Assembly (NCBI GenBank): GCA_900546665.1
Contig: URDY01000021.1
Span: 1 to 51,941 of the forward strand
Source: an uncultured Paraprevotella sp.
Lineage (GTDB): Bacteria; Bacteroidota; Bacteroidia; Bacteroidales; Bacteroidaceae
Reading direction: 5' to 3'
Length of the DNA: 51,941 bases
The translations under genes were made by a program, and so were the position numbers. Shown here piece by piece: positions 44,635 to 51,687 of this stretch. How positions within the stretch are numbered: the stretch's first letter is position 1; every line of letters begins with the position of its first letter. Below the pieces are notes generated by a model. The model was not told the origin of the DNA. It made no database searches and saw only the letters and a list, made by a program, of their open reading frames with translations.

Positions 44635-45621
44635 ATGGACTTTCGGACAAAACTGAAATGGGATGAGCCGTCGTGGCAGTTGGAGCCTTCAAGCAGGATT
44701 ACTTCCGTGGGGTCCTGTTTTGCGGATCACATGGGGCGCAAAATGCAGGATGCACGGCTGGATGTGCATGTCAATCCCTTCGGTGTACTCTATAATCCTC
44801 TGAGTATAGCCACATGTTGTAATTTGATGACTTCTGTTGCAGGCGTGCCGGACCGCTTCTTTTTCGAGTCAGGTGGTTTGTGGCATTGTTGGCTGAACGA
44901 CAGCAGCTTTTCTGCCGGAACCTTATCCGAGTGCCGGGAACGTGTCAATCGTGTCTATGAGGAAGAATACCGCCGTCTCAGAACTTTGGATGTGTTGTTT
45001 CTGACCTTGGGTACCAACCGCTGTTATCAGCTGAAAGAAGAGGGATATGTGGTAGGTAATTGCCATAAGCAGCCGGGAGCGTTGTTTGAGGAAAAATCAT
45101 TGACAGTAGAACAAACCCTGTCAGCCCTGCGCGGATGCCTGGATGCCATGTGGAAGATCAACCCCGGGTTACGCGTGGTCTGGACGATAAGTCCTTATCG
45201 CTATCTTAAATATGGGGCTCATGGAAGCCAGTTAGGCAAAGCGGTCTTGTTGTTGGCTGTGGACGAACTTTGCCGGGCAGACAGCCGGTGCAGTTATTTT
45301 CCTGCTTATGAGATCGTATTGGACGAATTGCGTGACTATCGGTTTTATGCGGAAGACATGGTGCATCCATCGCCTGTGGCGGTATCCTATATATGGGAGT
45401 GTTTGTCGGAGCACTGCTTTTCACCGGCTCTGAAAACTTATATTAAGGAATGGGAACAGATTAACAAAGCGTTGTCGCATCGGCCCCTTCATCCGGAGTC
45501 GGAAGCCTATCGGACTTTTTTGCGTCAAACTTTGTTAAAGCTGGAGCAACTTAATGAAAAATATCCGAACTTAGTATTATCATCCGAATATGACAGATTG
45601 AAAGATCTGCTTAAAAGTTAA
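44635..45621 (+). CDS. GSCFA-domain protein
   Basis: A 328-aa protein of the GSCFA family, named for its N-terminal motif, here ITSVGSCFADHMGRKM (residues about 22-37). A second block, VNPFGVLYNPLSI, follows, then LFLTLGTNRCY (about 120-130), VVWTISPYRYLK near 180 and FYAEDMVHPSPVAVSYIWE near 240. The order of a Gly-Ser motif, an Asn block and a D-x-x-H block (DMVHPS) resembles an SGNH hydrolase, so an esterase or acyl-transfer role is plausible but unproven. It lacks a signal peptide. It lies 6 bases upstream of the murF-alr fusion, as in many Bacteroidetes, suggesting a link to envelope synthesis. Confidence 0.88.
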   Translation: MDFRTKLKWDEPSWQLEPSSRITSVGSCFADHMGRKMQDARLDVHVNPFGVLYNPLSIATCCNLMTSVAGVPDRFFFESGGLWHCWLNDSSFSAGTLSECRERVNRVYEEEYRRLRTLDVLFLTLGTNRCYQLKEEGYVVGNCHKQPGALFEEKSLTVEQTLSALRGCLDAMWKINPGLRVVWTISPYRYLKYGAHGSQLGKAVLLLAVDELCRADSRCSYFPAYEIVLDELRDYRFYAEDMVHPSPVAVSYIWECLSEHCFSPALKTYIKEWEQINKALSHRPLHPESEAYRTFLRQTLLKLEQLNEKYPNLVLSSEYDRLKDLLKS

Positions 45622-45627
45622 AATAAA

Positions 45628-48093
45628 ATGTCTTACACGTTAGAAAAGATCAGTTCCCTCATTGGGGCCCACTTGGTGGGGAAAGAGGATGTGGCGGTCA
45701 GCTGGTTACTGACAGACAGCCGTTCGCTTTGTTTTCCGGAAGATACCTTGTTTTTTGCATTGGAAAGCCGCCGGAATGACGGCCATAAGTATATTTCTGA
45801 ATTATACCGTCGGGGGGTACGCTCGTTTGTTGTCCGTGAGCTTCCGGATATGGCAGCCTTTCCGGATGCCAATTTCCTGCAGGTTCTTAATCCGCTGAAG
45901 GCATTGCAGCGACTGGCCGAGCGTCATCGTGAATCGTTTGATATTCCGGTTGTCGGTGTGACAGGCAGCAATGGTAAAACGGTTGTGAAAGAGTGGTTGT
46001 ATCAGCTGATGTCATCGGATAAGATCGTGGCACGCTCACCCCGTAGTTACAATTCGCAGATCGGGGTACCTCTTTCAGTCTGGACCTTGTCGGAGAGTAC
46101 GGAACTGGGCATTTTTGAGGCCGGCATTTCGTTGCCTGGCGAGATGGATGCCTTGCAGTCCGTGATTCAGCCTACAATCGGTGTGTTTACAGGATTGGGT
46201 GAGGCGCATCAGGAGAATTTCAATTCCCGCGAGCAGAAGTGCATGGAAAAACTCCGGCTTTTCCGCGACAGCAAGGTCCTGGTATATCCTATTGACGATC
46301 CTTGTGTGGCCGGTTGTGTCAGCCTGTCTGCCTTCAAGGGCGAATATCTGGCCTGGTCTTTGCACCGTTCCGATGTACCTCTTTATATTGAGCAGGTTGA
46401 AAAACAGGCCGACGGTACGACGTTGACTTATCATTATCATGGTGGATGCCATGTTTACCGTATACCTTTCATTGATGAGGCTTCCGTGCTGAATTCCATT
46501 ACCTGTCTGGCTGTTTGCCTTTATATGGGACTGACGCCTGAGCAGATAGCCGAAAGAATGTGGGAACTGGAACCAGTGGCCATGCGTCTGGAAGTAAAGG
46601 AGGGACGTAATGGATGTACGCTGATCAATGACAGTTATAATTCCGATTATAATTCACTGGATATTGCGCTCGACTTCATGAACCGTCGTCCTGACAGTGA
46701 GGGACGTCGTCGAATGCTGATTCTGAGTGATATCCAGCAGACCGGACAGGATCCCGAGGTATTCTATGAAAAAGTGGCCCGTTTGGTCGAAAGTCGCGGT
46801 GTGGAATGCTTTGTCGGTGTAGGACCTCAATTGTCGGCTTTTCGTCGCTTCTTTACGATGGAAAGTTATTTCTTCGGTACAACGGCTGAACTGTTGTCGA
46901 GCGAATGGTTCTCCCATTTGCATCAGGATGTGATACTGATCAAAGGTGCGCGTTCTTTCCGGTTTGACCAGTTGACCGATTTGTTGGAACGCAAGGTCCA
47001 TGAGACGATCTTGGAGGTTAACCTTAATGCCGTGGTGGATAACCTGAATTATTACCGTAGCTTTCTCAAGCCTGAAACCAAGATGGTTTGTATGGTCAAG
47101 GCTTCTGCATATGGTGCCGGAGCCGTTGAGATTTCCAAGACATTGCAGGATCACCAGGTCGATTATCTGGCTGTAGCGGTTGCCGACGAAGGCGTGGATT
47201 TGCGTAAGGCGGGCATCAAGGCCAATATCATTATCATGAATCCGGAGATGAGCAGCTTCAAGACCCTCTTTGAATATGATCTTGAACCGGAAGTCTACAG
47301 TTTCCGTCTGTTGGATGCATTGATCCGCGAGGCAGAAAAGGAAGGTGTAACCCACTTCCCTGTTCATATCAAACTGGATACAGGCATGCACCGTCTGGGC
47401 TTTGACCCTCTTCATGACATGCCGGCACTGATAGAACGTCTCAAGCATCAGACCGCAGTGATACCCCGTTCTGTCTTTTCGCATTTTGTAGGAAGTGACA
47501 GTGATGATTTTGACCGTTTCTCCGCCCATCAGTATGAGCTTTTCCTTAAAGGAAGCAGTCAGCTTCAGCAGGCTTACAAACACAAGATCTTACGTCACAT
47601 GTGTAACAGTGCAGGAATTGAGCATTTCCCTGAACGCCAGATGGAGATGGTGCGTCTGGGACTTGGACTTTACGGCATCAATGCACGTAATAATGAGCTT
47701 TTGCATCCTATCAGCACATTGAAGACGACTATTCTGCAAATACACAATGTGCCCAAGGAAGAAACCGTCGGTTATAGCCGTAAGGGCAGGCTTACCCGTG
47801 ACAGCCGGATTGCGGCCCTTCCGATCGGTTATGCGGATGGGCTTAACAGAAAGTTGGGCGTTGGTCATGCTTATTGCCTGGTCAATGGCCAGAAGGCTCC
47901 TTATGTAGGCAATATCTGTATGGATGTCTGTATGATAGATGTGACCGATATCGATTGCAAGGAAGGGGATACGGCCGTGATCTTTGGTGAAGGGCTTCCG
48001 GTTACGGTATTGAGTGATATACTCGGAACCATTCCGTATGAGATTCTTACGAGCGTAAGTTCGCGTGTCAAGCGCGTTTATTATCAGGACTAA
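45628..48093 (+). CDS. Bifunctional MurF ligase / alanine racemase fusion
   Basis: An 821-aa fusion. Residues about 1-455 are a MurF-type ligase adding D-Ala-D-Ala to the UDP-MurNAc tripeptide. Its ATP loop is GVTGSNGKTVV (110-120), with HQENFNSREQKCMEK and the substrate motif LINDSYNSDYNSLDIALDF. Residues about 460-821 are an alanine racemase supplying D-Ala. PLP binds K491 in MVKASAYGAGAVEIS, and other motifs are VHIKLDTGMHRLGF, LPIGYADGLNRKLGVGH and GNICMDVCMIDVTD, which holds the residues facing the second active site. Fusion of these two steps is characteristic of Bacteroidetes. It is essential for peptidoglycan synthesis and cytoplasmic. It lies 6 bases after the GSCFA gene. Confidence 0.95.
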   Translation: MSYTLEKISSLIGAHLVGKEDVAVSWLLTDSRSLCFPEDTLFFALESRRNDGHKYISELYRRGVRSFVVRELPDMAAFPDANFLQVLNPLKALQRLAERHRESFDIPVVGVTGSNGKTVVKEWLYQLMSSDKIVARSPRSYNSQIGVPLSVWTLSESTELGIFEAGISLPGEMDALQSVIQPTIGVFTGLGEAHQENFNSREQKCMEKLRLFRDSKVLVYPIDDPCVAGCVSLSAFKGEYLAWSLHRSDVPLYIEQVEKQADGTTLTYHYHGGCHVYRIPFIDEASVLNSITCLAVCLYMGLTPEQIAERMWELEPVAMRLEVKEGRNGCTLINDSYNSDYNSLDIALDFMNRRPDSEGRRRMLILSDIQQTGQDPEVFYEKVARLVESRGVECFVGVGPQLSAFRRFFTMESYFFGTTAELLSSEWFSHLHQDVILIKGARSFRFDQLTDLLERKVHETILEVNLNAVVDNLNYYRSFLKPETKMVCMVKASAYGAGAVEISKTLQDHQVDYLAVAVADEGVDLRKAGIKANIIIMNPEMSSFKTLFEYDLEPEVYSFRLLDALIREAEKEGVTHFPVHIKLDTGMHRLGFDPLHDMPALIERLKHQTAVIPRSVFSHFVGSDSDDFDRFSAHQYELFLKGSSQLQQAYKHKILRHMCNSAGIEHFPERQMEMVRLGLGLYGINARNNELLHPISTLKTTILQIHNVPKEETVGYSRKGRLTRDSRIAALPIGYADGLNRKLGVGHAYCLVNGQKAPYVGNICMDVCMIDVTDIDCKEGDTAVIFGEGLPVTVLSDILGTIPYEILTSVSSRVKRVYYQD

Positions 48094-48417
48094 AATCATA
48101 TACGATAATAAGTTGACAGTTGAAGGAGAAAGACGGTAATCTGTATTCCTTTGTTCATGGAGATGAAAGGATTCGTGCTGTTTTTCTTCTTCAATGTGTT
48201 TTAAACGTCCGGCTACTGTAGGTTCGGCCATTTCATATTGGTCCGATGAAAGGTATGGTTCTGCCTGATTGTCAGTAGATAGAGAATCGTTTGGAAAATT
48301 TGTCTGACAGTTGATGTTTATGGTAAGGCTTTCTGTTGTCTTATTTTCATTCATGGCTTTTCTTTTTTCTGCCCAATGTCTGACGCTTTGTCTGATTATA
48401 GATTTCATTTTTTCCAT
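47590..48417 (-). CDS. Doubtful small gene antisense to the murF-alr 3' end
   Basis: A minus-strand frame starts with MEKMKSIIRQSVRHWAEKRK at 48417 and runs 275 codons. Only its first 108 codons (48094-48417) lie outside the alanine racemase gene; the rest is antisense to it and reads as a shadow. The start is supported by a perfect TATATTTG box at 48435-48442, 17 bases upstream. The non-overlapping part has a basic helical N-terminus, an acidic, disordered middle and no recognisable domain. It may be a real short gene that has lost its stop, or chance. Only the 5' third should be taken seriously. Confidence 0.25.
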   Translation of the reverse strand: MEKMKSIIRQSVRHWAEKRKAMNENKTTESLTININCQTNFPNDSLSTDNQAEPYLSSDQYEMAEPTVAGRLKHIEEEKQHESFHLHEQRNTDYRLSPSTVNLLSYMILVLIINALDTRTYARKNLIRNGSEYITQYRNRKPFTKDHGRIPFLAIDIGHIYHTDIHTDIAYIRSLLAIDQAISMTNAQLSVKPIRITDRKGRNPAVTGKPALTAITDGFFLGHIVYLQNSRLQCADRMQKLIITCIDAVKSKSQTHHLHLAFREMLNSCTVTHVT

Positions 48418-48434
48418 AGTTCCAGTTTTTTATA

Positions 48435-48442
48435 CAAATATA
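48435..48442 (-). promoter_or_regulatory. -7 box (TATATTTG) pointing toward 48417
   Basis: A perfect TAnnTTTG on the minus strand immediately before a small minus-strand frame. No -33 TTTG. Confidence 0.4.
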
Positions 48443-48809
48443 CGAAAGCCAGAAGGCTGACTTGTCACTTATGGGCATTTGAGGGCACTTGTTGTCATTT
48501 GTAGTTCAAAATGGTCATTTTTAACGAGTTTTGTCCCTATGTTTTCCTTGGGTCGGATTTTTTATAGGAAAAAAACGGAGAAGAATCAGGACTTCCGGAC
48601 CAGTTATGGCTTTCCCATATACCCCCAATAAAAGATAAAAACGGCGTTATATCCTTCACTTCTTCAATACTGGTTTTATATATATGATAATCAATAAGTT
48701 ATTGGTGAATATTTGTGCTTCACCCCTCATTCATGGTCATTATGAACTTTATTTGTTAAATTGTAAATTAATATGCTCTTTTGGCGGATTGGGAGTTCGG
48801 TACATTCTG
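48443..48809. other. AT-rich gene-free stretch at the start of the accessory region
   Basis: No convincing gene. It holds loose repeats of GGGCA(C/T)TTG-like text (about 48470-48500) and short stretches rich in TTCACTTCTTC. A frame from 48684 to 48890 runs through the palindromes at 48810 and is probably not a gene in its own right. Confidence 0.4.
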
Positions 48810-48874
48810 AAAAAAGTAAAGCTTACTTTCAAAAAAGTAAGGTTTACTTTTTCAAAAGTAAGCTTTACTTTTTT
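48810..48874. repeat. Nested palindrome / 21-bp tandem repeat array
   Basis: Outer arms 48810-48829 and 48855-48874 are perfect 20-base reverse complements. Each contains its own palindrome-like core (GTAAAGCTTAC and GTAAGCTTTAC). Between them sits a third copy (AAAAAGTAAGGTTTACTTTTT). The three units recur about every 21-24 bases and in one frame encode a repeated heptad of the form KVKLTFK / KVRFTFS / KVSFTFL. The array could form a cruciform or a long RNA hairpin. Confidence 0.8.
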
Positions 48875-48943
48875 GAAAGTCTCCTGTTGATTTTTTTTGT
48901 ATTACTATGTTCGAGGAAACGGAAAAGCTGGTTGAAGGAGTAA

Positions 48944-49007
48944 GTGAAGGGGTGGTGAAGGGGTCCTTCATCCCAAAAACCGCATAAATAAAGGAAGGTG
49001 AAGGGGT
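48944..49007 (+). repeat. Three copies of GTGAAGGGGT
   Basis: The decamer GTGAAGGGGT occurs at 48944-48953, 48955-48964 and 48998-49007, just upstream of the small gene at 49022. Similar purine-rich repeats could be remnants of a repetitive coding tail; the last copy leads into a strong ribosome-binding site (GGAGG). Confidence 0.6.
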
Positions 49008-49021
49008 GAAGGAGGAAAAGT

Positions 49022-49234
49022 ATGAATCAATATGGGGGAGGAGAGAGAAACGGTTGGCTTCGTGAAGCCATGAACTTTGTGATATCTAACATTAAGAAAG
49101 GCTGGAAAAAGTTACCTGATGGGCGAGAGAACAAGTTTGAGTATGCAGAATGTGACTTATCCGTTTTGCAGAAGACTGGAATCCTGAAGCATGAAGGCAA
49201 AAATAATAATGCTGTGTGGGTAGTTTTTGTATAG
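49022..49234 (+). CDS. Hypothetical 70-aa protein
   Basis: A small gene with an unusually good Shine-Dalgarno sequence for this genome (GAAGGAGG, 6 bases before the ATG). The product is basic and hydrophilic, with a likely helix (GWLREAMNFVISNIKKGWKK) followed by a beta-type end (ECDLSVLQKTGILKHEGKNN, then AVWVVFV). It has no signal peptide and no domain I can name. It could be a complete small protein or the C-terminal piece of a larger accessory protein. Its location among palindromes and repeats suggests the mobile gene pool. Confidence 0.5.
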   Translation: MNQYGGGERNGWLREAMNFVISNIKKGWKKLPDGRENKFEYAECDLSVLQKTGILKHEGKNNNAVWVVFV

Positions 49235-49602
49235 AAATAAGTCAAAAAGCATACATAATCTTTAACCACAAAGTTAATTTTATGGCTAAAGATAATATGA
49301 TTTTGTCAGATCTTTTTAAGCGAACATGATTCCTGTGACCGGACCGGTAAAGTTTTGGACGCTGTTTGAATTTAATGATCTGGAAAAACATTTTAAAGAA
49401 TGGATAAGGAGACGTTTGTAAGTTCATAATATAATTCCCATAGGAAATCCAGACGGTTCCTAAGTTTGTTATAGATGTTTGTCGGACATGTATAACATCT
49501 TTCATTGTACTCAAATTGTGTGCTTGCAATTCGATTTAATGCACGACAGGTAGAATAAACAGAAGAGAGATATCTTTATGAGAATGTAAATAATTACTTG
49601 TT
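49235..49602. other. Gene-poor stretch with a possible 31-codon remnant
   Basis: Mostly non-coding. One short frame, 49326-49421, reads naturally (MIPVTGPVKFWTLFEFND...KEWIRRRL) and may be the tail of a lost gene. No hairpin or repeat of note. Confidence 0.3.
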
Positions 49603-49636
49603 TTTGAGAGGAGATAAAATAAATTAACTAACTTTG
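49603..49636 (+). promoter_or_regulatory. Promoter of the BspA-like gene
   Basis: TTTG (49603-49606), 22 bases, then TAACTTTG (49629-49636), about 95 bases before the start. The leader contains TACCCTTTGCC and ATGGGGTAAGGTA (about 49642-49665), which pair weakly. Confidence 0.55.
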
Positions 49637-49731
49637 TGTCATACCCTTTGCCAATGGGGTAAGGTAAAGAAGTTCTGCTGTCCAAAGCAAGAAATTTAAA
49701 ATTGAATTAATGAACCTTTAAAAATATGACT

Positions 49732-50397
49732 ATGAAAAGAATACTTACTTTACTGGGAACCGTGCTCCTGTGTCTGACCAGCATCATCCTGCCGGCAAAA
49801 GCCGCGACCATCGCCTCCGGCACCTGCGGTGATAGCCTCACTTGGACACTCGCCGATACCGGCACGCTGACCATCAGTGGTACCGGGGAAATGTACGATT
49901 TCTACTACGACAACGGTGTCTGGACCAATCCTTGGATGTCTTATGCCGGCGATATCAAAAAAGTGCTGATAAAACAAGGCGTGACGGGTATAGGAGAGTG
50001 GGCATTCGGTTATTGCCGTAACCTGTTCTCCATCACCCTCCCCGAAAGCGTGACGAGTATAGGAGACCGTGCCTTTTACGACTGCAGCAGCCTGATCTCC
50101 ATCACTCTCCTCGAAGGTGTGACGAGTATAGGAGATTGGGCTTTCTATAACTGTAGCACTCTGACCTCCATCACTATTCCTGAAGGCGTGGCTTTTCCAG
50201 ACATCAAGGATGCGCTTAACCTGTTCGGGGATGATAGACAATCGCATCGTGCAGCCGGGGATTTCCTGTACCTCACAGCCAAGCAAAAGGGAGATTTGGA
50301 CAGTCGGGAGCAAATCAAAGCCAAACGAGAGGTTGATAATGTGGTGGATGGGCATTATGACTATCAGCAAAAGAGGGGCTTCTCAATAAGAAGATAA
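49732..50397 (+). CDS. BspA-type leucine-rich-repeat protein, short and chimeric
   Basis: A 221-aa exported protein (signal peptide about 1-24, MKRILTLLGTVLLCLTSIIL). A BspA-type N-terminal module (GTCGDSLTWTLADTGTLTISG) precedes three LRR_5 repeats of about 23 residues (SITLPESVTSIGDRAFYDCS, then SITLLEGVTSIGDWAFYNCS). The repeats stop abruptly at SITIPEGV (about residue 153). The last 68 residues (starting AFPDIKDALNLFGDD, ending RRGFSIRR) are hydrophilic, charged and unlike LRRs. BspA proteins are usually far longer and bind host proteins or other bacteria, so this one looks truncated and joined to foreign sequence. The base composition is richer in C/G than its flanks. The frame has an ATG six bases earlier (49726). 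Confidence 0.8.
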   Translation: MKRILTLLGTVLLCLTSIILPAKAATIASGTCGDSLTWTLADTGTLTISGTGEMYDFYYDNGVWTNPWMSYAGDIKKVLIKQGVTGIGEWAFGYCRNLFSITLPESVTSIGDRAFYDCSSLISITLLEGVTSIGDWAFYNCSTLTSITIPEGVAFPDIKDALNLFGDDRQSHRAAGDFLYLTAKQKGDLDSREQIKAKREVDNVVDGHYDYQQKRGFSIRR

Positions 50398-50433
50398 GCG
50401 ATAATGATATGCCAGTGATGATAATCGTAAGAT

Positions 50434-50468
50434 TTTGACGTATAACCGAATAAAAAAGAGTAACTTTG
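50434..50468 (+). promoter_or_regulatory. Promoter of the DUF1016 nuclease gene
   Basis: TTTG (50434-50437), 23 bases, then TAACTTTG (50461-50468), 20 bases before the ATG at 50489. Confidence 0.55.
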
Positions 50469-50488
50469 TAAACGAAATAGAGAAAAAT

Positions 50489-51535
50489 ATGGCTAACATT
50501 ACAAACATACAAGAATCCGAATATGAGGCAATTCTGCGACAGGCTGTCGCAGTTATTGACAGGACAAGAACAATGGTAGCTACAACAATATGCTCTGCCA
50601 TCGGTTCTGCCCATTGGGAAATCGGAAAATTGCTTCACGACCGAAAACTTGAAAGCAAGCATGGAAGTGGTGTTGTAAACCGCTTGTCCTATGACTTAAA
50701 ACAACGCTACCCACAAACGGGAGTATCTCCGAGAAATCTGTGGGACATGAAGAAGTTTTATGAGCGTTTTTGTGAGAGCGATCCAAAACTGCGACAGGCT
50801 GTCGCAGTTTTGCCGTGGGGACATACATTGAAATTGATGCGCAAGTTCGGTGAGGATGATAATGCCATTTCGTATTATGCCCAAGAAACCCTGTCAAAAG
50901 GTTGGAATCGTGACCTGTTATCCAGTGCCATTTCCCTTAAAATGCACACAAGGAAGAGCGAATCTTTGGATAACAATTTCGAGCAGACACTGCCTGCCAC
51001 GCAAGCGATGTTTGTCAATGAGGTGTTCAAGAGCGGTTATAATCTCGGCTTTCTTGGTATAAAAGACCCTATCTTGGAAACGGAACTGGAAACCCGATTG
51101 GTGGAAAAAGTCAAGCATTTCCTTTTGGAACTTGGCAAAGGTTTCACCTATCTTGGAAATCAGTATGTGCTTGAGTATAACGGCAAGCGGAGCAAGGTCG
51201 ATATGCTTTTCTTCCATCGTGGTCTGCATTGTCTTGTAGCCATTGATTTGAAGATTGGCGAGTTCAAGCCGGAATATGCAGGTAAGATGAATTACTATCT
51301 GTCATTGCTCGACCGTTTAGAGCGCAGAGAGGACGAGAACCGTTCTATCGGCATTATTCTGTGTGCTGAGAAAGACCGTGTGGAAGTGGAGCTTGCTTTA
51401 GAAGATATGGGTAAGCCCATCGGTGTTGCCGACTATCAACTGATTGTTCCGCAGGAGGAATTAAAGAAAGTGGTTGCAGACGAAATGGAAGCGTTTGGCA
51501 AAGAACTTCCGCTTCGAACGGGAACAGAAGAGTAA
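50489..51535 (+). CDS. DUF1016/YhcG-type PD-(D/E)XK nuclease
   Basis: A 348-aa protein of the DUF1016 (YhcG) family. The N-terminal domain (about 1-170) is helical and DNA-binding-like, with SAHWEIGKLLHDR and QTGVSPRNLWDMKKFYERF. The C-terminal domain (about 180-330) has the restriction-endonuclease-like core GNQYVLEYNGKRSKVDMLFF and LVAIDLKIGEFKPEYAGKM (D and DLK being the expected catalytic residues). These proteins are found in defence islands and on mobile elements, often near type I restriction genes; none is visible here. The start at 50489 is chosen by the promoter at 50434-50468; the frame is open from 50435. The peptide LRQAVAV occurs twice (residues 16-22 and 101-107), encoded by the same palindromic DNA. 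Confidence 0.9.
   Translation: MANITNIQESEYEAILRQAVAVIDRTRTMVATTICSAIGSAHWEIGKLLHDRKLESKHGSGVVNRLSYDLKQRYPQTGVSPRNLWDMKKFYERFCESDPKLRQAVAVLPWGHTLKLMRKFGEDDNAISYYAQETLSKGWNRDLLSSAISLKMHTRKSESLDNNFEQTLPATQAMFVNEVFKSGYNLGFLGIKDPILETELETRLVEKVKHFLLELGKGFTYLGNQYVLEYNGKRSKVDMLFFHRGLHCLVAIDLKIGEFKPEYAGKMNYYLSLLDRLERREDENRSIGIILCAEKDRVEVELALEDMGKPIGVADYQLIVPQEELKKVVADEMEAFGKELPLRTGTEE
50534..50554 (+). repeat. Palindrome copy 1 inside the DUF1016 gene
   Basis: CTGCGACAGGCTGTCGCAG (50534-50552), a 9-bp-arm palindrome around one central base, followed by TT. It is identical to copy 2 over 21 bases and in the same codon phase (LRQAVAV). Confidence 0.85.
50785..50811 (+). repeat. Palindrome copy 2 inside the DUF1016 gene
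   Basis: The same 19-base core at 50789-50807, here extended by AAAA and TTTT into a perfect 27-base palindrome with 13-base arms. It also encodes LRQAVAV. Confidence 0.85.
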
Positions 51536-51630
51536 ACAAAGAATAACTAAGCTGTACTAGGCAATAAGCAGAACGAAAAAATATATAGTTATAATATGAA
51601 ACCAGATTCGTAACCATTCTATTTTCCGCC

Positions 51631-51661
51631 TTGACACACATCTTAGCCTAACATATCTTTG
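51631..51661 (+). promoter_or_regulatory. Promoter of the IS66-type element
   Basis: TTG (51631-51633), 20 bases, then TATCTTTG (51654-51661), 27 bases before the ATG at 51688. The terminal inverted repeat of the element may begin near GTAACC at 51610, but this cannot be confirmed without the other end. Confidence 0.55.
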
Positions 51662-51687
51662 TGCCGTAACCTTTAAGAACAATGATT

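Noticed and set aside
46654..47583. A 309-codon open frame on the minus strand
   Set aside because: It is antisense to the murF-alr fusion, which has full family motifs on the plus strand. It has no promoter box or ribosome-binding site and its translation has no domain character.
48684..48890. A 68-aa gene ending in heptad repeats
   Set aside because: The repeat part is simply the translation of the nested palindromes, there is no promoter box or ribosome-binding site before it, and the N-terminal part has no domain character. Kept as a repeat feature only.
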